Origin: Castellaniella hirudinis_A
Lineage (GTDB): Bacteria > Pseudomonadota > Gammaproteobacteria > Burkholderiales > Burkholderiaceae_B
NCBI RefSeq assembly: GCF_047468865.1
Contig: NZ_JBLGTV010000013.1
Location: forward strand, 1-64,000
Direction: 5' to 3'
Length of the DNA stretch: 64,000 nucleotides
Position numbers and translations under genes: made by a program
Shown: in pieces, positions 45,640 to 56,113 of the stretch
Layout of the letters: the number at the start of each line of letters is the position of its first letter
Position numbering within the stretch: the first letter of the stretch is position 1
The notes under the pieces: generated by a model
Databases searched by the model: none
What the model saw: only the letters and a program-made list of their open reading frames with translations
Told to the model about the DNA's origin: nothing

Positions 45640-46356
45640 ATGGGTATCCTGCAAGTTCAAAACCTGGTGGCCGGCTACGGCGATACGGAAATCCTGCACG
45701 GCGTGCAATTGGACGTCGCCGAAAACCAAATCACCACCATCATCGGCCCCAATGGCGCGGGCAAATCCACCCTGCTGAAGTCGCTCATGGGTTTCCTGAT
45801 CCCCCGCTCCGGCCGGGTGCTGTTCGACGGCCGGGACATCACCCATCTGGCCGCCCACAGCCGGGTGCTGGAAGGCATCGCCTTCGTCCCCCAGCTGGAC
45901 AATGTCTTCCCGTCGCTGTCGGTCGAGGAAAACCTGAAGATGGGCGGCTACACCCTGGCGCGCGACCAGGTCGCCGAGCGCATCGCCCTGCAATACGAAC
46001 GCTTCCCCCGCCTGGCCGAACGCCGCCACCAGCGGGTGCACACCATGAGCGGCGGCGAGCGCCAGATGCTGGCCTTGGCCCGCGCCCTGATGACCGAGCC
46101 CCGCCTGTTGCTGCTGGACGAGCCCACCGCCGCCCTGTCGCCGCGCATTGCCGCCGAAGTCTTCGAGAAAATCCAGGAAATCAACGCCCGGGGGCGCACG
46201 GTGCTGATTGTTGAACAAAATGCCGAACTCTCTTTGCGGTGCTCGGCCTTCGGCATTGTGATGGCGGACGGAAAAAACGCCTTCGACGGCCCCGCCGACC
46301 GCATTCTGACGGACGAAAAGATTCGTGAAGCCTATCTTGGCACGGCCAAGCACTAG
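45640..46356 (+). CDS. Branched-chain amino acid-type ABC transporter ATP-binding protein (LivF-like)
   Basis: 238 residues. Walker A IIGPNGAGKSTLLKSLMGFL (about 33-52), signature MSGGERQMLALARAL, Walker B LLLLDEPTAALSP, and the LivF-type end VEQNAELSLRCSAFGIVMADG. GGAAGG lies 4-9 bases before the ATG. It pairs with LivG. A 96-bp gap with a hairpin separates it from the binding protein. Confidence 0.94.
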   Translation: MGILQVQNLVAGYGDTEILHGVQLDVAENQITTIIGPNGAGKSTLLKSLMGFLIPRSGRVLFDGRDITHLAAHSRVLEGIAFVPQLDNVFPSLSVEENLKMGGYTLARDQVAERIALQYERFPRLAERRHQRVHTMSGGERQMLALARALMTEPRLLLLDEPTAALSPRIAAEVFEKIQEINARGRTVLIVEQNAELSLRCSAFGIVMADGKNAFDGPADRILTDEKIREAYLGTAKH

Positions 46357-46369
46357 CCTGACGAAACCC

Positions 46370-46384
46370 GCGCACGGTGTGCGC
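46370..46384. other. Hairpin between livF and the binding protein gene
   Basis: gcgcac-ggt-gtgcgc is a perfect six-pair stem with a three-base loop, extended weakly by flanking GC. It may act as a processing or partial termination site that sets separate levels for the distal binding protein. No T run is seen. Confidence 0.45.
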
Positions 46385-46452
46385 GCCCACCCGGCGGGCC
46401 CGCAGCCCCGGCCACTGGCCGCAAGCCCGCCACCCACCCGGAGGTAGACAGC

Positions 46453-47628
46453 ATGAAAAAGACATTCATCCACCTGGCCGCAGGGGCCACCACGGCCTTG
46501 TTCTGCGCGGGCCTGATCAGCCCGGCCCTGGCCGCCGACATCAAGATCGGCGTCCTGGTTCCCCTGACCGGCACCAGCGCCATCCAAGGCAAGGATATTT
46601 CCCGGGGCATCCAGCTGGCCGCCCAGCGCATCAACCAGGGTTTCGACATCCCGCAAAAAGACGGCTCGACCATCCGCGTCGATCCCAAAGTACTGGGCGG
46701 CGAGATCAAGCTGGTGATCGAAGACACCGAATCCCGCCCGGCATCGGCCCTGGACGCCATGCGCAAACTGGTCAACGTGGACAAAGTCCCCGTGGTGCTG
46801 GGGGTTCTGTCCAGCGGGGTCTGCGTCCCCACCGGACAATTCGCGCAGCAGGCCAAGGTCGTGGAAATCTGCTCCTCGTCGACTTCGCCCGAACTGCGGA
46901 AAATCGGCCCCTACCTGTTCAGCACCATGGGCCTGGATGACCTGATGGGCCGCGCCGTGGCGGAATTCGCCCAGGGAGACTCCGGCGGCAGCACACTGGC
47001 CACCCTGTCGACCAACAACCCGTTCGGCGTGGGGATGGAAATCCAGGCGTGCCAGCAACTGGAAAGCGCCGGCAAGGGCAAATGCGTCACCAAGGTGCGC
47101 TATGAAGAAGGCAAATCGGACTACAACGCCGACCTGCGCCGCACGGTCTCCCAAGACCCCGATATGGTGATGTTCACCGCCTACGGGGCCGAAGCCCGCC
47201 TGCTGATGCAGGAAGCCTACCAGCAGGGCATCCAGGTCGGGAAAAACTGGTACGCCGACTATCCGTCCCTGTGGATCACCGACATCGAGAAAACCCCGGA
47301 AATCGGCGAAGGCATCAAGGGCCTGGAACCCGGTTCGGCCGGCCCGGCCTATGACGCCTATTCAGCCGACTACAAGCAGGCCTTCGGCGAAAGCCCGACC
47401 AGTGTCTTTGGCAGCTATGCCTACGACTCGGCCATGCTGGTGGCCCTGGCCATCCAGCAGGCGGGGGCGGCCAATGCGGACGCCATCCGCGACGCCCTGA
47501 CCCCGGTTTCGCAAAACTATGCGGGGGTGACCGGCGACAAGGCCTTCGACGAAGACGGCATGCAAAAGACCGAATCCTACCGGCATGTCATCGTCAAGGA
47601 CGGCAAGCTGCTGCCTTATCAAAAATAA
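46453..47628 (+). CDS. Branched-chain amino acid-type periplasmic binding protein (LivJ/Peripla_BP_6 family)
   Basis: 391 residues with signal peptide (MKKTFIHLAAGATTALFCAGLISPALAA). The type I fold begins IKIGVLVPLTGTSAIQGKDISRGIQLAAQRIN. The ligand region VVEICSSSTSPELR follows, and VFGSYAYDSAMLVALAIQQAG is typical of the C-terminal half. GGAGG is eight bases upstream of the ATG. It is the last gene of the regulator-enzyme-transporter operon, after a hairpin, and converges with trpS 18 bp away. Ligand not known. Confidence 0.93.
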   Translation: MKKTFIHLAAGATTALFCAGLISPALAADIKIGVLVPLTGTSAIQGKDISRGIQLAAQRINQGFDIPQKDGSTIRVDPKVLGGEIKLVIEDTESRPASALDAMRKLVNVDKVPVVLGVLSSGVCVPTGQFAQQAKVVEICSSSTSPELRKIGPYLFSTMGLDDLMGRAVAEFAQGDSGGSTLATLSTNNPFGVGMEIQACQQLESAGKGKCVTKVRYEEGKSDYNADLRRTVSQDPDMVMFTAYGAEARLLMQEAYQQGIQVGKNWYADYPSLWITDIEKTPEIGEGIKGLEPGSAGPAYDAYSADYKQAFGESPTSVFGSYAYDSAMLVALAIQQAGAANADAIRDALTPVSQNYAGVTGDKAFDEDGMQKTESYRHVIVKDGKLLPYQK

Positions 47629-47646
47629 GCCCAGCCGGCCCCAAGG

Positions 47647-49005
47647 TTAAAGGCTGGCCAGGGCCTGTTGCACCCGGGGCAAGGCCTCGGGCAGGCAGCG
47701 CGCCCAGCACTGGCCCGCCACCGCCAGGCTGACCTGGCCATCGGCGTCCGGCGCCAGGGCGGCAAAATCCAGCTGGGCCACCTGGCGGCCCAGCTGGTTC
47801 AGCTGCTTGGGATCGGCAAAGGGTTCACTCAGCAGCAGTTCGGCGCCATCGGCGGCAAATAGGCGCTGGCGAAACCCGCCATCCGCTTCGCGGAAGGACA
47901 CCAGGCGCGCCTGGGCGGCTTTTCCGGCCCGGGCGGCATCGGTTTTCCGGCCACCGGCCGCCCCGGCGGCCGCGGGCTGGCGCAGGCCCACGGCGGCGCG
48001 CAATTGATCCATGAAAGGCACTGCAATGCGGCGGGCCTTTTCCGCCCCCGCCTGCAGAATATCTTCGATGCGCCCCGGATTGGCCATCAGCCGGGCGTAG
48101 TTGTCGCGCATCGGCCCGATCTGATCCTCGATGCATCGGCACAGGGCCTGCTTGGCCTCGCCCCAGCCCAGGCCATCGGCCAGCGCCTGCTTGAACGCAT
48201 CCGCCTGCGCATGCGTGGCGAAAGCCCGGTACAAGGTGAACAGATGGGCGCTGTCGGCGTCCTTGGGTTCGCCCGGCAGGCGCGAATCCGTCACGATCTG
48301 CGCGACCGCCGCCTTCAGGGCCCGGGCCCCACCTTCGAACAAGGGAATGGTGTTGTGGTAGCTCTTGGACATCTTGCGCCCGTCCAGGCCGGGCAAAGTG
48401 GCCACGTCCTCGTCGATCTGCACCGCCGGCAGGACGAACAAATCCTGGCCATACAGGTGGTTGAAGCGCTGGGCGATATCGCGCGCCATCTCCAGGTGCT
48501 GGATCTGGTCGCGCCCCACCGGCACCCGGTGGGCGTTGAACATCAGGATGTCCGCCGCCATCAGAATGGGATAGGAAAACAGGCCCATGGTGACGCCATC
48601 GTCGGGTTCTTCGCCTTTTTCCAGATTGGCGTCCACCGAAGCTTTGTAGGCGTGCGCCCGGTTCATCAGGCCCTTGGCGGTGACGCAGGTCAGCATCCAG
48701 CACAGCTCGGGGATCTCGGGGATATCCGACTGCCGGTAGAACGTGACCCGATCCGTGTCCAGCCCGGCGGCAATCCAGGTGGCGGCGATTTCCATGCGCG
48801 ACTGGGCCACCCGCAGCGGGTCGCCGCACTTGATCAGGGCGTGGTAGTCCGCCAGGAAGAAAAACGCATCCACGTCCGGCTCGATGCTGGACTGGATGGC
48901 CGGCCGGATCGCCCCGGCATAGTTGCCCAAATGGGGCGTGCCCGACGTGGTGATGCCCGTCAGGACGCGGCGGCGGCCGGCGAGAGAAGGAGAGGTCGTG
49001 GTCAT
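47647..49005 (-). CDS. trpS: Tryptophan-tRNA ligase with C-terminal extension
   Basis: 452 residues, about 120 longer than E. coli TrpS (334). Class I signatures: TPHLGNYAGAI (HIGH equivalent, about 23-33) and GRKMSKSYHN (KMSKS). The core ends near residue 345; after a Gly/Ala/Arg-rich linker (AAAGAAGGRKTDAARAGKAAQ) comes a further 75-residue domain (FREADGGFRQRLFAADGAELLLSEPFADPKQLNQLG...), reported in other proteobacterial TrpS of about 450 residues. It charges tRNA-Trp. Stand-alone gene with no obvious leader in the 94 bp upstream. Confidence 0.96.
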   Translation of the reverse strand: MTTTSPSLAGRRRVLTGITTSGTPHLGNYAGAIRPAIQSSIEPDVDAFFFLADYHALIKCGDPLRVAQSRMEIAATWIAAGLDTDRVTFYRQSDIPEIPELCWMLTCVTAKGLMNRAHAYKASVDANLEKGEEPDDGVTMGLFSYPILMAADILMFNAHRVPVGRDQIQHLEMARDIAQRFNHLYGQDLFVLPAVQIDEDVATLPGLDGRKMSKSYHNTIPLFEGGARALKAAVAQIVTDSRLPGEPKDADSAHLFTLYRAFATHAQADAFKQALADGLGWGEAKQALCRCIEDQIGPMRDNYARLMANPGRIEDILQAGAEKARRIAVPFMDQLRAAVGLRQPAAAGAAGGRKTDAARAGKAAQARLVSFREADGGFRQRLFAADGAELLLSEPFADPKQLNQLGRQVAQLDFAALAPDADGQVSLAVAGQCWARCLPEALPRVQQALASL

Positions 49006-49098
49006 AGGCTTGAAAAAGGCGAAAATGAATACCGCCCCGGCGTCAGCATCGTGCCCCGGCGGTTCGTTTCAGGTTCAACGAAGCGCCGGCGCATCACA

Positions 49099-50190
49099 CT
49101 ACAGCACCACGGCGGCCCGGCGGGCTTCGTCCAGATATTCACGCGACTGCATCTCCATCAGGCGCGACACCGTGCGTGAAAATTCGTTGGACAGGGGGCC
49201 ATCAGTATAGAGTTCATCGGGCGGGCACTGGGCCGACAGGATCAGCTTGACCTTGTGGTCGTACAGCACGTCCACCAGCCAGGTAAAGCGGCGCGCCTCG
49301 GACGCCTGGCGCGGCGCCATGCGCGGCACGTCCGACACGATCACCGTCTGAAAGCGGTCGGCCAGATCCAGGTAATCGTTTTGCGAGCGCGGCGTGCCGC
49401 ACAGGGCCATGAAGTCGAACCACACCACCGTGCCCGCCAGGGCGATGGCTTGGATTTCGCGGTTTTCGATCAGCAGCACGGGTTTTTGCCGAGCGGTGTC
49501 GGCCAGACGGTCGAAGGCCGAACGCAGCTCGTCATGCGTGGCCGCCACGATGGGCGTGATATAGGCGCGCAGTTGCGCCAGCGTGCGGCGGCGATAATCG
49601 ACGCCCGCATCGACGTTCAAAACGTCCATTTTTTCCTGGATCAGGGCGATGGCGGGCAAAATGCGGTCGCGGTGCAGGCCATCGGGATACAGGGTGGAAG
49701 GCTCGTAGTTGGACGTCATGACGAACGACGTGCCATATTCGAACAGGCGCATCAGCAGCCGGTACAGAATCATGGCATCGGCCACATCCGAGACATGGAA
49801 TTCGTCGAAGCAGATCAGCCGGTAGCGCTTGGCGATATTGCGCGCCACGTGATCCAGCGGGTCGGCCTCGCCGCTGACGGCGCGGATTTCGCGGTGCACG
49901 CCGCGCATGAATTCATGAAAATGCAGGCGGACTTTGCGTTTGACGGGCACTGTCAGGTAAAACGCGTCCATCAGAAAGCTTTTGCCGCGCCCCACCCCGC
50001 CCCACAGGTAGACCCCGCGGGGCACGGCCGGGTGCAGGAAAAGTTTTTTCAGGCGGCTGGAGCGCTGCTGCTTGAACGCAATCCAATCGTCGTAATACTG
50101 TTGCAGGCGCTGAACCGCCGCGCGCTGGGCTTCGTCGGCGACGAAGCCCTTGTCGCGCAGGGCCTGCGCGTAATACGCGCTGACATCCAT
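49099..50190 (-). CDS. zapE: Cell division AFG1-type ATPase ZapE
   Basis: 363 residues. Walker A LWGGVGRGKSFLMDAF (about 63-78), Walker B RLICFDEFHVSDVADAMIL, sensor text VMTSNYEPSTLYPDGLHRDRILPAI, all typical of the AFG1/ZapE family that affects FtsZ ring stability. The start MDVSAYYAQAL is 9 bp after lpdA. Adjacency to lpdA is common in betaproteobacteria. Confidence 0.94.
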   Translation of the reverse strand: MDVSAYYAQALRDKGFVADEAQRAAVQRLQQYYDDWIAFKQQRSSRLKKLFLHPAVPRGVYLWGGVGRGKSFLMDAFYLTVPVKRKVRLHFHEFMRGVHREIRAVSGEADPLDHVARNIAKRYRLICFDEFHVSDVADAMILYRLLMRLFEYGTSFVMTSNYEPSTLYPDGLHRDRILPAIALIQEKMDVLNVDAGVDYRRRTLAQLRAYITPIVAATHDELRSAFDRLADTARQKPVLLIENREIQAIALAGTVVWFDFMALCGTPRSQNDYLDLADRFQTVIVSDVPRMAPRQASEARRFTWLVDVLYDHKVKLILSAQCPPDELYTDGPLSNEFSRTVSRLMEMQSREYLDEARRAAVVL

Positions 50191-50199
50191 CCGAAGGCT

Positions 50200-51627
<1,428 letters not shown>

Positions 51628-51636
51628 TTTGTTCTC

Positions 51637-51664
51637 TCAAAAAGACGCACCCCGAAGGGTGCGT
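51637..51664 (-). terminator. Intrinsic-terminator hairpin inside the sucAB-lpdA operon (UUCG loop)
   Basis: Read on the minus strand: acgcaccc-ttcg-gggtgcgt followed by CTTTTTG. It is a perfect eight-pair stem with the extra-stable C(UUCG)G tetraloop and a T run, starting 24 bp past the sucB stop and ending 10-20 bp before the lpdA ATG. It should terminate a fraction of transcripts, lowering lpdA or separating it from sucAB. Confidence 0.85.
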
Positions 51665-51687
51665 ACAAAACTACATCAACCCGGCGG

Positions 51688-52881
51688 TCAGACACTCAGC
51701 AGCAGGCGCTGCGGGTCTTCGAGGGCTTCTTTCATGGCGACCAGGGCCAGAACCGCTTCGCGGCCGTCGATGATGCGGTGATCATAGGACAGCGCCAGGT
51801 AGTTCATGGGTCGGATCACGATCTGGCCGTTTTCGACGACCGGGCGATCCTTGGTGGCATGAATCCCCAAAATAGCCGACTGGGGCGGATTGATGATGGG
51901 CGTGGAGAGCATCGAGCCGAACACCCCGCCATTGGAAATGGAGAAGGTGCCGCCGGTGAGTTCATCCAGGGTTAGCTTACCATCCTGGGCGCGGCGGCCG
52001 AAATCGGCGATCTGTTTTTCGATGTCCGCCAGGGACAGCTGATCGGCATTGCGCAGGATGGGCACCACCAGCCCGCGCGGGCTGCCCACGGCCACGCCGA
52101 TGTCGAAGAAGCCGTGATAGATGATGTCCTTGCCGTCCACCGAGGCATTGACGACGGGGTAGCGCTTGAGCGCCGCCACGGCGGCCTTGACGAAGAAAGA
52201 CGTAAAGCCCAGCTTCACGCCGTGTTCTTTTTCGAAGGCTTCCTTGTATTTCTTGCGCAGATCCATGATGGCCTGCATATTGACTTCGTTGAACGTCGTC
52301 AGGATGGCGTTTTCGGACTGCGATTGGATCAGGCGCTCGGCCACGCGGGCGCGCAGGCGGCTCATGGGGACGCGCTGTTCGGGACGGCCATCCAGATTGA
52401 CCGGCACGGGCGCGGCCGGGGTGGCCGACGCCGCCGGGGCGGCGGAGGCGGCGTTCAGGGCATCGCCCTTGGTGACGCGGCCGGCGCGGCCCGTGCCTTC
52501 GATGGTGGCGGGATCAATGCCTTTTTCGGACAGGATCTTGCCCGCGGCGGGCGATGCCACCGAGGATTTGGTGGCCGGGGCGGCAGCGGCGGCTTCGGGC
52601 GCGGCGGCGGGGGCCTGTGCCGCCGGGGCGGCGGCCTTAGCTTCGGTGTCGATGCGCGCCAGCACCTCGCCCGAGGTGACGGTGCTGCCATCGCCCTTGA
52701 CGATCTCGGACAGCACCCCCGAGGCGGGCGCCGGGACTTCGAGGACGACCTTGTCGGTTTCGACCTCGATCAGGATTTCATCGGCCTCGACGGCTTCGCC
52801 GGGCTGCTTTTTCCAGTTGAGCAGCGTGGCTTCGGAAATGGATTCTGAAAGCTGAGGAACGAGAACTTCGGTAATGGCCAT
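51688..52881 (-). CDS. sucB: Dihydrolipoyllysine-residue succinyltransferase (E2) of 2-oxoglutarate dehydrogenase
   Basis: 397 residues. One lipoyl domain with the lipoyl Lys in EVETDKVVLEVPA (about 41-53), an Ala/Pro-rich linker, the peripheral subunit-binding domain (SPAAGKILSEKGIDPATIEGTGRAGRVTKGD), a second linker and the acyltransferase core ending with YDHRIIDGREAVLAL (catalytic His and Asp). It transfers succinyl to CoA. It is 39 bp downstream of sucA. Confidence 0.96.
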   Translation of the reverse strand: MAITEVLVPQLSESISEATLLNWKKQPGEAVEADEILIEVETDKVVLEVPAPASGVLSEIVKGDGSTVTSGEVLARIDTEAKAAAPAAQAPAAAPEAAAAAPATKSSVASPAAGKILSEKGIDPATIEGTGRAGRVTKGDALNAASAAPAASATPAAPVPVNLDGRPEQRVPMSRLRARVAERLIQSQSENAILTTFNEVNMQAIMDLRKKYKEAFEKEHGVKLGFTSFFVKAAVAALKRYPVVNASVDGKDIIYHGFFDIGVAVGSPRGLVVPILRNADQLSLADIEKQIADFGRRAQDGKLTLDELTGGTFSISNGGVFGSMLSTPIINPPQSAILGIHATKDRPVVENGQIVIRPMNYLALSYDHRIIDGREAVLALVAMKEALEDPQRLLLSV

Positions 52882-52920
52882 AGTGATTTTTCCGGTATAT
52901 CTGTCTTTGAATGAGTCGGT

Positions 52921-55800
52921 TTATTTGATCAGCGAAAAGCTTTTCAGCTTGGGCGAAAAGGCTTGCTCGATGAGGGCGCGCTGCTGTTCCTGGTGTTTCG
53001 CCATGTAGCCCACGGCCGGCGACGCCGAAGCCGGTCGGCCGGCGTAACCCAGTTTCTGGCCGTCGTTCATGTTCTCGTACAAGTGGTGCTGCACATAGAA
53101 CCAGGGCCCCTGGTTCTGCGGTTCGTCCTGAACCCAGACCAATTCCTTGGCGTTGCCGTATTTTTGCAGCTCGGCCTGGAAGGATTTGTGCGCGAACGGA
53201 TACAGCTGTTCGATGCGCAAAACCGCCACGTCCTTGCGGCCCTGTTCGTCGCGCGCATGGACGAGGTCGTAGTAGACCTTGCCCGAGCACACCAGGACGC
53301 GCTTGACGTCTTCGGCCACGATGTCGGCCTGGGTTTCCCCGATGACGGGCAGGAAACCGCCGGTGGCCAGGTCTTCCAGAGGCGACGCCGCGCTTTTGTT
53401 GCGCAGCAGGGATTTCGGCGTGAAGATGACCAGCGGCTTGCGAAACTGGCGGATCATCTGGCGACGCAGGACGTGGAAAATCTGCGCCCCGTTGGTGGGC
53501 TGCACCACCTGCATATTGTTGTCGGCGCACAGCTGCAAAAAGCGCTCGATGCGGCCCGAGGAGTGTTCCGGGCCCTGCCCTTCGTAGCCATGCGGCAACA
53601 TCAGCACCAGACCGCAGGCGCGGCCCCACTTGGCCTCGCCGGAAGCGATGAACTGGTCGATGACGACCTGGGCGCCGTTGGCGAAGTCGCCGAACTGGGC
53701 TTCCCAGATGGTCAGGATGTTGGGCTCGGCCGTGGAATAGCCATACTCAAACCCCAGCACGGCGGCTTCGGACAGCACCGAGTCGATCACCGTGAAGGGC
53801 GCCTGGTTTTCGGAAACGTTTTGCAGCGGGATATAGGTGCCCGCGTCCCAGCGTTCGCGCTTTTGGTCGTGCAAGACCGCGTGGCGGTGCGTGAACGTGC
53901 CCCGGCCGGAATCCTGCCCGGTGATGCGGATGGCGTAGCCATTGGCCACCAGGGTGGCGAAGGCCAGGTGTTCGCCCATGCCCCAGTCCAGGGGGTGTTC
54001 GCCGCGCGCCATGGCCAGGCGGTCGTGCAGCAGCTTGTTCACCAGGGGATGCACGGTAAAGCCGTCGGGCACCTGGGTGAGCTTTTCGCCGATGCGGGTG
54101 AGTTCGGCCAGCGGCACCGCGGTATCGGCCTGATCGGTCCATTTGGCCCCGAGGAAAGAAGACCAGTCGGTGGCGTATTTGTTCTTGTAGTCGGTCAGCA
54201 CGGGTTCGACCGTGCGCTGGCCGTCTTCCATCAGTTGGCGGTAATCCTTGACCAACTGATCGGGTTCGCCTTCGGCCAAGACCCCCTGGGCCACCAGGCG
54301 GTCGGCATAGACCTTGCGGGTGCCAGGATGCTTGCCGATGCTTTTGTACATCAGCGGCTGGGTGAGCGACGGGGTGTCCTGTTCGTTGTGGCCCAGCTTG
54401 CGGAAGCAGACGATGTCCACCACGACGTCGTGGCCGAACTGCTGGCGGTAATCCAGGGCCAGCTTGGTGGCAAACACCACGGCTTCGGGGTCGTCGCCAT
54501 TGACGTGAAACACCGGCGCTTCGATCATCTTGACGACATCGGTGCAATAGGTGGTGGAGCGGGTATCGCGCGGGTCGGAGGTGGTGAAGCCGATCTGGTT
54601 GTTGATGACGATGTGCAGGGTGCCGCCCGTGCCGTAGCCGCGCGTCTGGGCCAGGTTGAGGGTCTCCATGACCACGCCCTGGCCGGCGAAGGCCGCGTCG
54701 CCGTGCACCAGCACGGGCAGAACCTGGTCGCCCTTGGCATCGCCCCGGCGATCCTGGCGGGCGCGCACACTGCCCTCGACCACGGGATTGACGATTTCCA
54801 GATGGGACGGGTTGAACGCCAGCGACAGGTGCACAGGGCCGCCGCGCGTGGAGAGATCGCTGGAAAAGCCGTTGTGGTATTTGACGTCGCCGTCACTGAG
54901 CGCCTGAGTGTGCTTGCCTTCGAATTCGGCGAACAGATCGCCCGGCATCTTGCCCATGATGTTGACCAGCAGATTCAGACGGCCCCGGTGAGCCATGCCG
55001 ACCACGATTTCCTGCACGCCGTTTTCACCCGCGTGGTTGACGACTTCGTCCATGGCGGCGATGAAGCTTTCGCCGCCTTCCAGCGAAAAACGCTTCTGGC
55101 CCACGTATTTGGTGTGCAGAAAACGTTCGAGGCCCTCGGCCTCGGTGACCTGCTGCAGGATGTTGCGCTTTTGTTCGGTGGTGAATTCGGGCACGCCCAA
55201 GGTGGATTCGAGGCGTTCTTGAATCCAGCGCTTGATGGCGGGGTCCGCGATGTACATGAACTCGACCCCGATATTGCGGCAGTACGTATCCTGCAGGGCC
55301 TTGATGATGTCCCGCATGGTCATCGTGTCGGCCTTGGTGAAATACGTATTGGTCGCGGAATAGATCTGGTCGAGATCGGCCTCGGACAGGCCATAGAACG
55401 CGGGATCGAGCTCGGGGATGGCCGGGCGTTCGCTGCGTTTCAGGGGATCGAGCTGGGCGATGCGCGAGCCCATCGAACGATAGGCGGCGATAATGGACTG
55501 GACATAGACCTGCTTGCTGGCGATGGCCAGCGACTGGTCGGAAGCCTGGGCCGGGCGCACTTGGAAGGTGTTTTCGCGGGCGCGCTGGGCGAATGAAGCC
55601 ACAATGGGGGCGTGGGCCTGGTCGCGGGTGGCCTCGCGGCCATCGGCGGCGGGCTGATGCTGCAGCTGGTCGAAGTAGCCGCGCCATTGATCCGGGATGG
55701 AACCTGGGTTATTGAGGTAGTCTTCGTAGAGTTCTTCTACGTAGGGTGCGTTCGCACCGAAAAGATAAGAGTTGGACTGGAGTTCTTGTTCCGTGGACAT
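52921..55800 (-). CDS. sucA: 2-oxoglutarate dehydrogenase E1 component
   Basis: 959 residues, the usual size. The N-terminal signature NSYLFGANAPYVEELYEDYLNNPGSIPDQWR (about 8-38) is followed by the ThDP domains: GMAHRGRLNLLVNIMGK, HGDAAFAGQGVVMETLNL (Gly-Asp-Ala...), and the transketolase-like GRGTFTHRHAVLHDQ region. It decarboxylates 2-oxoglutarate onto the E2 lipoyl. The ATG at 55800 gives MSTEQELQSN. First gene of sucA-sucB-lpdA-zapE; divergent from maeB. Confidence 0.97.
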   Translation of the reverse strand: MSTEQELQSNSYLFGANAPYVEELYEDYLNNPGSIPDQWRGYFDQLQHQPAADGREATRDQAHAPIVASFAQRARENTFQVRPAQASDQSLAIASKQVYVQSIIAAYRSMGSRIAQLDPLKRSERPAIPELDPAFYGLSEADLDQIYSATNTYFTKADTMTMRDIIKALQDTYCRNIGVEFMYIADPAIKRWIQERLESTLGVPEFTTEQKRNILQQVTEAEGLERFLHTKYVGQKRFSLEGGESFIAAMDEVVNHAGENGVQEIVVGMAHRGRLNLLVNIMGKMPGDLFAEFEGKHTQALSDGDVKYHNGFSSDLSTRGGPVHLSLAFNPSHLEIVNPVVEGSVRARQDRRGDAKGDQVLPVLVHGDAAFAGQGVVMETLNLAQTRGYGTGGTLHIVINNQIGFTTSDPRDTRSTTYCTDVVKMIEAPVFHVNGDDPEAVVFATKLALDYRQQFGHDVVVDIVCFRKLGHNEQDTPSLTQPLMYKSIGKHPGTRKVYADRLVAQGVLAEGEPDQLVKDYRQLMEDGQRTVEPVLTDYKNKYATDWSSFLGAKWTDQADTAVPLAELTRIGEKLTQVPDGFTVHPLVNKLLHDRLAMARGEHPLDWGMGEHLAFATLVANGYAIRITGQDSGRGTFTHRHAVLHDQKRERWDAGTYIPLQNVSENQAPFTVIDSVLSEAAVLGFEYGYSTAEPNILTIWEAQFGDFANGAQVVIDQFIASGEAKWGRACGLVLMLPHGYEGQGPEHSSGRIERFLQLCADNNMQVVQPTNGAQIFHVLRRQMIRQFRKPLVIFTPKSLLRNKSAASPLEDLATGGFLPVIGETQADIVAEDVKRVLVCSGKVYYDLVHARDEQGRKDVAVLRIEQLYPFAHKSFQAELQKYGNAKELVWVQDEPQNQGPWFYVQHHLYENMNDGQKLGYAGRPASASPAVGYMAKHQEQQRALIEQAFSPKLKSFSLIK

Positions 55801-56113
55801 TGTGCGCTTCACCTGACGGGTGTTTCACCCGAACGATGCAGATTAATAAACCTTCCGCGACTCGGCCAGACCGATTAGCGGATAGCAGGGGCAGAAGGCC
55901 GGTTGTACGACGCCTTGCATAAGCCGTATTAAGGCTAAAGTATACCCGTCTTGCCTCGCGGGTTTAAACTGAACGGCTCAAAACGCCCGGTCTATGCCGC
56001 TTTTCACGAAATTGGCGTTGGGTTTATCAAACACTTGCACGGCCTGGCCCCCACACCCCGCGACCAGACCCGACAGCACCCCATATCCAAATAACATCGG
56101 AGCCTCGCACATC
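55801..56113. promoter_or_regulatory. Divergent promoter region of sucA and maeB
   Basis: 313 bases without a gene. The middle (about 55905-55970) is AT-richer than its surroundings and has promoter-like words (ttgcat, taaagtatac) on the plus strand and taatac on the minus strand, but I cannot assign a -35/-10 pair with confidence. No clear operator dyad is visible. Confidence 0.4.

Noticed and set aside
52963..55596. 877-codon open frame on the plus strand
   Set aside because: Antisense shadow of sucA.
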